From assembly GCA_902806565.1 (NCBI GenBank), contig CADCXA010000027.1, forward strand, positions 1,054,001 through 1,118,000: 64,000 nt of DNA, read 5' to 3'. The notes beneath the pieces were generated by a model. The model ran no database searches. It had not been told where the DNA came from and was given only the letters and a program-made list of their open reading frames with translations. Below are positions 55,722 through 64,000 of the stretch, piece after piece. The translations under genes and the position numbers were made by a program. The stretch's first letter is position 1; the number at the start of each line of letters is the position of its first letter. The stretch comes from Hypoxylon rubiginosum. Lineage: Eukaryota > Ascomycota > Sordariomycetes > Xylariales > Hypoxylaceae.

Positions 55722-57758
55722 GATGACCAGGCAATAGGATGGCCGTCTTCCATGCCATTCACTTGAATGTAAGGTGGAATGGGCTTCCTTTTAAAAGCTC
55801 TTACCAAGCTTCGAACGGCCGCGGCCTTGGCCTTGACGGCATAGCGGCCTGCATGTTGGGATCTACTTGCCCGCAGGTTGACATCACTAGACGAGTATGC
55901 TTGCAGGTCGGAACAAACACGAGAGTGGAAAGCTGAAAGTAATCATCGACATCGTGATTGGATACAAGCCTGGCCGGCCTGCCGGTTTCATCAGAAGAGA
56001 TCGGGTTCCTAGTCAGCATCTCATGGCGCAGTAAGGTACCAAGTCCATCCGGAAATCCCCCCGACTAATGACTAACATGCCGAAATAACGCAAGGGTGGT
56101 ATTGGGGAAACAAAGCTGACGATGGAGCCTCAAAACGTGGGGAAGCTCGGTAATCTCATTGGACCACTTGTGAATGAGCTTCTAGAACTAGCCGATTATC
56201 ATCGCTTAGCTGCAAACGCGGAAGATTTCGAATCTGCTGGCCCTTTAACATGGGACGGACAGTTATGGTACGTAGTCCCGAGGACTTGGGTCCTGGATGT
56301 TTAATCTCTTGATGTTCGGTGTCGATCGATACGTACGAAAGAGGCGTGAAATATGAAATACCATCTCTATTGCCCATATATAGGCCCATGTGGGTTATGC
56401 ATTTTTCTCATCACCGAAACGACAGTACATCCACGGGCCTAGGACGTAGGTGTTTAGGTGTTGGAGGTTAATGGACAGGACAGCTGTCAATCTTTGGTTC
56501 TTGAATTACTTACCTAAACCATCTCAAACAACACCTGGGTTATTAATGGTGTACCATCAAATGCCACGATATCTCCAAAGTGGCCTTGGAAGCTTTGAAG
56601 GAAGAATACCTCTCAACACCCAGATAACTTTAAATAAGGCAATTTGCCTAAGAGTTACTTCGTACCCGCAGGTTATGAATTTGTGGAGTGCGCTAACGCA
56701 TCCATGGATCTTATCCTTGATAACCTCTCGGTAGGATTATTTCGTACCTAGGTACCTACCTAGGTAAGGATTATTAGCACTGTCTAAGTCCAGCCCCCCT
56801 ATTGTATTCCTTCAACAAATGCGAGCTTAAGCTTGTGGTTGTACGTATTGACACGTCTAATTGAAAAGGACGGCTTATGATAAATACTACAATCATAAGA
56901 GAATCGGGAAAAGCAACTCTTTGTACTACGACTACCTACCTACTACGTACACGGTTCGTGGACCGAGATACAGCGGCTATCTGCTGCTGTATCATACGTG
57001 CGACGCGGGGTACTAAGACAGTAAAGACAGTAAGACAGAGGATTCAAGCCGAGCCAGCTAGACCCAGCTCTACCTATCAACAATGACGTTAGGTAGCACA
57101 AGAATCCTATCATGCCTACATGTAGGTACTTACATGTAGGTACTTACATGTATCATACACGTAAGGATACTAGGGTCGGTATTGAAGATAATCATGAAGA
57201 CGGCCCGTGGCTCGTGGCTCATGGCGCGTGGACTATGCTGACAAGCTCCAACCCTAAAGCTGTATTAGTCTTCCCGAAGAGCCCAAGCTCTTACCGACCT
57301 CCCTAGTTGGGAATCGCTGATCTTGTGTATCTTAGGTATTAGGTATCTCATGTATCTCATGTCTGTCTCGGAAAGCCTTCACCAATTAGACCGAAGATAT
57401 GGAAAGAAAAGAAACCATGACCGCCGCAATGCCCCTATTACGTAGCTCGAAGCTTGTTCGTTGTTCAGCGAACTACGTATCTATCCGCTATCTGCAAGGA
57501 TGTCAAATTTTTCGAAGTTTACGTTTCCGTCTAGATATCCTGCCGTTTCTTGTGGGACGCTTCTTTACCTAGGTATTTTCAGGGACCAAATAGCACTTGC
57601 GACTTATACTTTCCTTTTCACATTTCAGTTCAAGACTACTCGAGTTTCTTTTTAACTAGGACGTTTTGAGTAAATTGTAATGAGACCTTGATTTGACCGA
57701 GGACTTGTCATAATACAAACTCCTCGGAAGTCAAGCTTCACCACAATCCGATTCGAAG
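55722..57758. other. 2-kb gap with ACCTAGGT palindromes, no supported gene
   Basis: Two ACCTAGGT copies at 56746 and 56758 form a tandem, and another lies at 57567. A direct repeat of TACATGTAGGTACT at about 57117-57150 forms a local ladder. A short plus-strand frame at 56122-56304 has protein-like composition but no signature. No RNA gene seen. Confidence 0.4.
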
Positions 57759-59756
57759 ATGGCTACTATAGAGGAGAAGGCGACGGGCGACAGAAAAGAA
57801 GACTCGGGTCTTTTTGAAAGAAATGCTGGAGTCAGCGACGATCGAGCGAGTGAATCCACGGGCCATGGCGAAGAAATTCTAGCGCTTCAGGACCTAGATC
57901 CTGCCCTCAACGCGAAGATGCATCTCGTCAATAACGTGAGACAGAACCCCCAACTTCTACGACGATCCATCATCGACAAACTAACACACCCCAGGCAATT
58001 GACGAAATTGGTTGGACCAACTATCATTGGAAACTATTCGTATTGAACGGATTTGGGTAAGGACTTTACTTTACTTACCCCCTGGGCGAGCTACCTAATC
58101 ACTCACGCGACTCCGTAGTTATGCTGTCGATTCCTTGGTACTCCTGTTACAAAGCAACATTTCCGGTCCAGCCTTCAAGGAGTTTGGCCAGGTCGGATAT
58201 GTCAATGCGCAGACCATAGCCACATACGTCGGGATGCTTGTGGGAGCTCTCTTCTGGGGTATGTCGGCCGATATCATAGGACGGCGTTGGGCGTTCAACA
58301 TCTCTCTGTTCATTTCCTCGGTGGCTACGGTTGTCTCCGGTGCGGCACCGAGCTGGGCATCCCTGGGGTTCTTCACCGCCATGGTCGGGTTTGGCGCTGG
58401 TGGTAATCTGATATTGGATACCACCGTCTTTCTCGAATACCTTCCAAGTAACAAGCAGTGGGCACTGACATTTCTGGCTTGCTGGTGGGGTATTGGCCAA
58501 GCTGTTACGGGCTTCATATGCTGGGGTTTCTTAGGTGAGCTTCGTCCAACTTCTTTCAACCTTCTTGAGATTCTTACCTAGAAACAGTTCCGGCCCAGTG
58601 GAATTGTGAATCTGTCGACAACTGTCCACGAAGTTCCAATCAGGGGTGGCGATACGTCATGTACACGTCCGGCGCCCTCGTCTTCGCCATGTCCATCGCA
58701 CGTGTCACCGTTGTCCGTCTGCAAGAGACGCCAAAGTACCGTCTCGGAACCGGAGAGGATGAGGAGCTTGTCAAAACGCTTCACTCAATAGCGAAGAAGT
58801 ACAACAGGCCCTGCTCAATCACCGTAGAGAAGCTAGAAGCTTGTGGGACAGTGAAGACCGCGCATAGCGAGAGCCGCTACTCGTTCGGAGAAAGTCTGGT
58901 CCACTTGTCTGGTCTGTTCTCTACGACAAAAATCGGCATCTCAACTGTCCTCATTTGGTTATCGTGGACGTTGATTGGACTCGCGTAGGTCGAAAATGAA
59001 CCATAAAATGTCCCGAATCAACAAGCTAATGATAATGGTTCTAGTTATCCCCTCTTCTACGTATTCCTAAGGTATAATTGGCACTTCTCTACCGGTCTAC
59101 TCTAATACCTAACTGTGTGATAGCTCGTATCTTGCTAGCCGTGGCGCGTATAATGGCGTTGGCACGTTCGAAACTTGGCGCAACTATACGCTTACGAACA
59201 TTTCTGGCATTTTTGGGCCAGTTCTAGCGGCCTGGATGTGTAACCTCAAAATCCTTGGTCGGAAGTATACCATGGCAATCGGCGCACTAATAACTATGGC
59301 TTTCTTCTTCGCCTACACGGTCGTTTCAACTCCGACGCAGGACGTAGGATTTAGTTGTGCTATTGCATTCTGCATTAACATCTACTATGGTACCTTATAT
59401 GCTGTAAGTACCTATCTTCACTGCGTTATACAACGTAATATCTTCCCAGAGAAGGCAATTTCCCTGGATACGCAAATTTCTCCTAAACATCTAGCCCTAG
59501 TCCTTTTGCGAATAGCCGACACTAACTTTCAATAATATAGTACACGCCCGAGGTGCTGCCTAGTGCCCATCGTGCGACTGGAAACGGTATCGCAGTGGGC
59601 TGCAATCGCATCATGGGTATCATCTCAGCTGTCGTTTCTAGCACTGCAGATACCGGGACTGTGGCCCCAATATACATCTGCGCAGCACTCTTCTTAGCAA
59701 TGGCAATTGTCAGTGTAATATTCCCTTTCGAGCCATACGGACGCCGGAGCTCGTAG
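57759..59756 (+). CDS. MFS transporter, sugar/phosphate-like
   Basis: Seven exons, 57759-57935, 57995-58056, 58119-58534, 58588-58984, 59045-59071, 59124-59403 and 59541-59756, encode 524 residues. After a hydrophilic N-terminus, HWKLFVLNGFGYAVDSL begins TM1; the MFS loop is GMSADIIGRRWAF (loop 2-3 signature GxxxDxxGRR); further helices include WALTFLACWWGIGQAVTG, IGISTVLIWLSWTLIGLAYPLFYVF and IYICAALFLAMAIVSVIF. The layout and the charged N-terminal half-repeat suggest the sugar or phosphate symporter branch; substrate unknown. Exon 5 is only 27 bases. Plasma membrane expected. Confidence 0.85.
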
Positions 59757-60342
59757 TCTCCCATCAGTTCTAGTTCCCCTACACAACATCTCTAGACCTC
59801 CTTCCGATGCCGGACTGATGGACCGCCACTTTACGCCAAAAGCGTCGCGCCACTCAGCACTTACGAGCAGGATACTCCTCACCCGTCTCCTCGACGTCAT
59901 CGTGAGGCCAAATCCTGCTGGCCAAGCATATATTCGCCTGCACCTCTTGAAACCTTGGCAAGAATCGGCTCTTGCTAGAAGATGAGCGCCGTATGATACA
60001 CTATATCTGGGGCTATGTCCGTATGGAAGATCGATTTGACAAGTTGGGGATATGAGGTATCCTAACCAACTCTTGTGGCCTGGTAAGGCGATGGCCATTG
60101 GCAAAATTCGGCAAGAACTGTGTCTACTAGTATAATACAGCATATAAATGATTCTTACACGTCATGGAAGAATTTAGGACTGGAGATTTGGGGATCCAGA
60201 AACGGCAGCTTTTATCAGGCGGGTAAACTAGAAACGATGCGTGAAAGAATATAAACCTAAGTTACCTCCCTTGTAAGTACCTTCTAGGTATTTAAAGCCG
60301 AAAATATGTGGCAAGGATGTTTCATCGCCGAAATCTCCAACA
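59757..60342. other. Convergent intergenic region
   Basis: Nearly 600 bases between the transporter and the flavoprotein gene. No gene supported; a minus-strand frame at 59694-60143 overlaps the transporter end and is a shadow. Confidence 0.45.
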
Positions 60343-61068
60343 TTATGCCTCACCCTCGGCGACTGCAATCTGATCATCGTCGTCCCCCGGCAACTTCTTA
60401 ACATCACTCCTAGTGAACCCTCGGTATTTCTCTTCATCGATCCGACCCAGCACGCTCGGAATCACCTTGCCGTCCCTCAGGCCGTAAAGCTCCTGAAACG
60501 CCATGATGAGCGGCCGCCATTTGTCCGGGTCGACCCTATTCGGATGTCCCTCCATCCGCAAGCTCTGCAGGACGTGGACCCGCAGCACCCGGACCTCGAT
60601 CGCGATCGCGAGTCCGGCGCGGTCCGGCAGGTCCTTCCGGAGCTCGGTGACCTGGACCACCTGGCACTCCATCTGCACCGGACACTCGGCGATGCGAAGC
60701 GGCGCTCCGAAGCTCGAGGGCTGCGGGTGCAGCCCGGCCCTGGCCCACTTGTCCTTGACGAACCTGTAGTTCCGCGAGGTCTTGGCGTCGGAGACGGGAT
60801 CGGACCCGGTCGTATCGGCTAGCTTGTTGACGACGTCCCCCATGGTGTCGCTTGGCAAGTTGAGGACGCACTCCCCGGTGCGCAGGATGTTCTGCGGGGT
60901 CTTGGATTCGGCGCCGAACCCGAGCACGCACGAGTGGCCGAGCCACCAGGCGGAGGACATTGGCGCGATGTTGCTCGTCCCGTCTTCGTTCTCGGACGTG
61001 ACCAAGACCACGGGCGTGCCCCAGTAGAGGATGGCGGGGGAGATGATGGCGTGTTCGGTAGACGACAT
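60343..61068 (-). CDS. Flavin reductase-like (FMN-binding split barrel) protein
   Basis: Single exon, 241 residues. The split-barrel FMN-binding fold is suggested by WGTPVVLVTSENEDGTSNIAPMSSAWWLGHSCVLGF near the start and NILRTGECVLNLPS (about residues 60-73), with a C-terminal domain that closes over the cofactor. Fungal proteins of this group reduce flavin or oxidise small aromatics, but the substrate is unknown. The long loop after AFGAP may define specificity. Cytosolic; no targeting signal. GC-rich, with several opposite-strand shadow frames. Confidence 0.75.
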   Translation of the reverse strand: MSSTEHAIISPAILYWGTPVVLVTSENEDGTSNIAPMSSAWWLGHSCVLGFGAESKTPQNILRTGECVLNLPSDTMGDVVNKLADTTGSDPVSDAKTSRNYRFVKDKWARAGLHPQPSSFGAPLRIAECPVQMECQVVQVTELRKDLPDRAGLAIAIEVRVLRVHVLQSLRMEGHPNRVDPDKWRPLIMAFQELYGLRDGKVIPSVLGRIDEEKYRGFTRSDVKKLPGDDDDQIAVAEGEA

Positions 61069-61761
61069 TTTCGCAAAGCTGGATGGGTTTCTGTGCTATA
61101 AAGTTGGATGCTAAGACTTGGGGTACACTGAATATAGAAGGAGGGTCTGCTGGTGTGTTTGTAAACTCGTTGAAGTGTCTGTCTCGTGGTCGAAAGCATC
61201 CAGACTGGCTTTACTCGAAGATTTATATACTGGAGGAGCTGATCTGGAAAGGGGGAAACGCCGCGGAGTTGCTCACCTTCATGGTTCCGCAATGAGTCAT
61301 AAATCACCGATGAAAACGTCCTATTTCCTCGTCTATCCCTCGAGAGTGGGAAGTTCTACGGGAACATATCCACTGGTTTGATACTCGGTGGTCTATGGGC
61401 AGCCATAAGCCAGTCAGATTGGACTCCTAATTGGCCACTTCTAAAGCAATGTTCCACCTTTTCTCTTCCCCGTACCAACGTCAACCCTTCCCCAAGCATC
61501 ATCAATTCTCTCAGCGAACAGTTGTATCTCCGAGGAATCAATAAATCGTTTCTAGTAATCCAGAGATTCTCCTTTCTGTACGGTGGCTTAGCATCAACAT
61601 CAGCAGCGGCTATTAGCTCCCACACTGCCCGTGAGCTTTCGCGTTAAGGAGCGAACTCTCCGGTTTCTGCTTTCCGGCAACCTTACACCACAATAGTGCA
61701 GTTGCCCCTATTTTATTTTGCCTTACTATCTCTTTTCAACTCTCTTGTCATAATATCTATC
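61069..61761. promoter_or_regulatory. Divergent region between flavoprotein and Ada-like gene
   Basis: About 690 bases between two divergent start codons. An upstream in-frame ATG at 61696 would add a hydrophobic 22-residue leader; 61762 is preferred because it aligns the Ada cysteines with the bacterial numbering. Confidence 0.45.
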
Positions 61762-62403
61762 ATGTCCAGCTCTTCATACACTAGCGATTCTTCCCGCTGG
61801 AACGCGGTGCAAGCGCGAGATCCGTCTGCCGACGGGCTGTTCGTCTACGCGGTACGGACGACGAAAATCTACTGTAGGCCGGTATGCAAGTCTCGAAGAG
61901 CAAGAAGAGCCAACGTATCCTTTTACACCCGCTGTCAAGATGCGGAGCGTGCGGGATTCCGCCCCTGCAAACGCTGTAAGCCGGAGGTTAGAGGGGGGAT
62001 GCCTGAAGAAGCGGCGGTGACGAGGGTCCGCTCGTTGGTCGAACAGAATCTCTGGAGGTTCGCGATGGAGCCGGGCGGACACACCGAGCGCGATTCGGAC
62101 AGGACTGGCGACTTGGCACAGAAGGCCCGGGTCTCGAAATGGCACTTTCATCGAGTCTTCAAGGAAATAACGAGCATGACACCGGCGGAGTACGCAAATC
62201 AACAAAGAGCTTTCAGGCCAGACTATTCATTACTAGAAGATGAGATCTGGACAAGTGTTTTTGGTAGCCTCACACCGAATATTACAGATACGCTCGGCGC
62301 CCAGTACGAGGAGCCGAGTATAGATATCGACTGGGCAGCTCTGATCAACGACGATAACATGGCTCTTCTGATTGACGCGGAGAATTTGAGCAACGCATCT
62401 TGA
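61762..62403 (+). CDS. Ada-type methylphosphotriester repair protein/transcription factor (N-Ada plus AraC HTH)
   Basis: Single exon, 213 residues. From the ATG at 61762 the N-Ada zinc domain has cysteines at 38, 42, 69 and 72 (IYCRPVC ... RPCKRC), the same numbers as E. coli Ada; Cys38 is the methyl acceptor in that enzyme. The FVYAVRTTKIYCRP and NVSFYTRC.DAERAGFRPCKRCKP blocks match the Ada family. Residues about 90-155 form the AraC-type helix-turn-helix (RVRSLVEQNL, LAQKARVSKWHFHRVFKEITSMTPAEY). The C-terminal OGT alkyltransferase domain of E. coli Ada is missing, so this resembles bacterial AdaA. Likely repairs methylphosphotriesters and activates an alkylation response. Bacterial origin is inferred, not shown. 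Confidence 0.9.
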   Translation: MSSSSYTSDSSRWNAVQARDPSADGLFVYAVRTTKIYCRPVCKSRRARRANVSFYTRCQDAERAGFRPCKRCKPEVRGGMPEEAAVTRVRSLVEQNLWRFAMEPGGHTERDSDRTGDLAQKARVSKWHFHRVFKEITSMTPAEYANQQRAFRPDYSLLEDEIWTSVFGSLTPNITDTLGAQYEEPSIDIDWAALINDDNMALLIDAENLSNAS

Positions 62404-62646
62404 AGGATAGCCCCTGAACAACTATATTTACTGCTAGATCCCCAAGTAATCGTTTGTGATTATATCATAGTCAACTTTGGCTAATAAGGTGATAGAGTCG
62501 TAAAAGAGACTATATCATACTTTCTTTTGCCGGGCGAGGTATCTATTCCATAATTAGCTGGTGCCTTTGCAACTTGACCCTGAGCCCCGTCCACTGCCGA
62601 TTACCAACACATATTAACTTGCACCCTAAAGTAGTATTCACCAAAT

Positions 62647-63478
62647 ATGATATATATGATATATTGTGGTGAAGATTTGGGGTATATCAAGTCATGCGAC
62701 GCCCCAGACTACGATAAAAACTTCGTCCGATGTGACGGCTGCCAAGTTGCTTTGTATTGCAGCAGCGAGCACCATCGAAGATGCAACATGATCAAGGATG
62801 TCGAGACTCAGAGGCGCCGCCGTTCATTCCTTCCTCCACTGGATACTCCAGGAAGCCTTCTGGACATGCTAGAGGTACATGTTACTTTTCGTCTAGGCGT
62901 CGCGCTGCGCCTAGGCCAAGAGCAAGAATGCTATGATCTTTTGAAACGGTTCAAAACGGACGAAGAATAGATACGTGGTCACGGGTTTCCGCCAGCCAAG
63001 CCCACAGACCCATTGGCTCACTTGCGGGATAACAGACTCGGTCCAGAGCTTGGTCAGCTCTTCTGCGCCCAGCTGCTCCATATCAGACGCTTGATTGATC
63101 TCCAGACTTTTAAAATTAGCGAGGGAGTCAATTCCAAGGGACCTACCGCAGGAACTCATCGATATGATCAAGGCGAGAGTGGTTGGTGATTCACTCAGCA
63201 GACAGCAAGACATATTGGAGCGCGAGGATCACAGCGAAGAGATCGAGCTTCTGGAGAAGCGTATCAAAAACGTCCACTACGCTGTCCGTAGTCGTGACGA
63301 GTTCCTCTGGTCCTCTTTCCTCTTTCCCTGCCCTCCATTTCCTTATCATTGCTATACACACGAGTTTGCAGGCGAAATGGCGAAAATCATGAAGCATATC
63401 CGGCCTTTTTGGGAAGAAACACCGCTTGCCTTCGGATTCATCCACCGACTCGAGTATAGGGAAGGGTGGTATTTCTAA
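62647..63478 (+). pseudogene. Degraded MYND-finger protein gene
   Basis: Pieces of a fungal MYND-type protein lie in order but not in one frame. 62647-62970 has the zinc-finger part (CDAPDYDKNFVRCDGC ... YCSSEHH) and then LRLGQEQECYDLLK, and stops at a TAG. The same frame continues past that TAG with FCAQLLHIRRLIDLQTF to about 63108, then the sense switches to the frame of 63095-63478 (DLPQELIDMIKARVV ... AAVRSRDEFLWSSF ... ETP). The region between finger and repeat is also shorter than in relatives I recall. An intron cannot explain both breaks with good splice sites, so this is most likely a pseudogene. Confidence 0.5.
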
Positions 63479-63709
63479 ATGAACACAATTGGAGAGACCA
63501 AGCTTCAAAGGGAGAAGCAGTATGGGTGCCGGTGCCTACTACCACGACTTGAGTTGAGGTAACAGACATGCTTCCCTTGTGTATTAAATACTTCATCCCC
63601 TGCCTAAGATAGTGTATAACAAACCCAACTAAACCATTACATAAGTTAGGTAAGCCGTGAAAACGTAGGTAAACCTCAAGTACACACATAGTCACCGTGA
63701 ATCCTCGCT

Positions 63710-64000
63710 TCACCCCTCCCTCCCCTCCTTAGAGAACTCGAACCTGCTGCTCTCCCTCAGCCACGTCTCCAAGTCCTGCAGCCGCGGCTCCCGCGCCCGG
63801 AGCGCAGCGACGTCGACGCCGTACCCGGCGCGCTCGAACCACGCGAACATGGTGCCGACGTGCTTGCCGGCGAGCACGTTGCGCACGGCCCAGCCCACGA
63901 CGGACCAGGCCTGCGGCAGCTCGCGGCCGGCCACGCGCCGGAAGATGGCGCGTGCCTCGTCTAATGTGAGCTCGTCGCCCGCGAGCCCGATCGCGCGCCC
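63710..64000 (-). CDS. NmrA-like NAD(P)-binding protein, C-terminal part, cut by the window edge
   Basis: The minus-strand frame is open from the window end (64000) to a TGA at 63710, about 96 residues. It begins GRAIGLAGDELTLDEARAIFRRVAG, a GDEL/TLDEA-type C-terminal helix of NmrA-like proteins, and ends with a Trp/Glu-rich helix. NmrA-like proteins bind NAD(P) without classical SDR catalysis and often act in redox or nitrogen sensing. The 5' part, with the Rossmann fold, lies outside the window. GC-rich here. Confidence 0.65.
   Translation of the reverse strand, partial: GRAIGLAGDELTLDEARAIFRRVAGRELPQAWSVVGWAVRNVLAGKHVGTMFAWFERAGYGVDVAALRAREPRLQDLETWLRESSRFEFSKEGREG

Noticed and set aside
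56122..56304. 60-residue plus-strand frame as a gene
   Set aside because: No motif, no splice support and isolated in a 2-kb gap.

Overview
The window looks like a nuclear segment of a filamentous ascomycete (Pezizomycotina, probably Sordariomycetes). Reasons: almost all genes are interrupted by short GT..AG introns of about 50-170 bases with CTAAC/CTGAC-type branch sites; the protein families are fungal (2EXR proteins, a DUF3425 bZIP-like factor, the DASH subunit Dad1, Ppg1, Rho4); and a DNA transposon has been changed almost wholly to A+T by transitions, the mark of repeat-induced point mutation (RIP). No operons, CRISPR arrays, rRNA genes or intact canonical tRNA genes were seen. No polyketide or peptide synthetase is present, so this is not a classical secondary-metabolite cluster. 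All exon limits were worked out by hand from splice sites, frame continuity and recognisable protein motifs.

Left part (1-22 kb), mostly housekeeping: a 3' gene remnant at the edge; a 2EXR protein; a short-chain dehydrogenase; the nonsense-mediated-decay factor UPF3; a small unknown two-exon gene; the phosphatase PPG1 (with a GC-AG intron); the kinetochore protein DAD1; the GTPase RHO4, divergent from elongin C; the lariat debranching enzyme DBR1, divergent from an intracellular GH72-like protein whose catalytic nucleophile is Gln; the zinc-finger protein ZPR1; and a Rpr2/Snm1-type RNase P/MRP subunit.

Middle part (22-45 kb), more accessory: a six-cysteine small secreted protein; a Gfo/Idh/MocA oxidoreductase; a TesB-like thioesterase; a secreted hydrophobic helical protein; a retinol-dehydrogenase-like SDR; a bZIP-like DUF3425 regulator; an amidohydrolase; a small Cys/His-rich protein; a second 2EXR-type protein; a two-RRM protein; a SnoaL-like protein; and a Gfa-type formaldehyde-activating protein. 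The longer gaps here hold tRNA-derived and dispersed repeat remnants. At 45.15-47.36 kb is a RIP-degraded TIR transposon with TA flanks.

Right part (47-64 kb): a RUS/DUF647 membrane protein; cytochrome c heme lyase; mevalonate diphosphate decarboxylase; a seven-exon secreted PhoD-type phosphatase; a seven-exon MFS transporter; a flavin-reductase-like protein; an Ada-type alkylation-response protein with the four zinc cysteines at the same residue numbers as E. coli Ada; a broken MYND-finger gene; and the 3' end of an NmrA-like gene cut by the window edge. The most interesting items are the GH72 pseudoenzyme, the RIP-degraded transposon with all-transition TIR differences, the Ada-like protein, the hidden-exon secreted protein and the palindromic tRNA-derived repeat.
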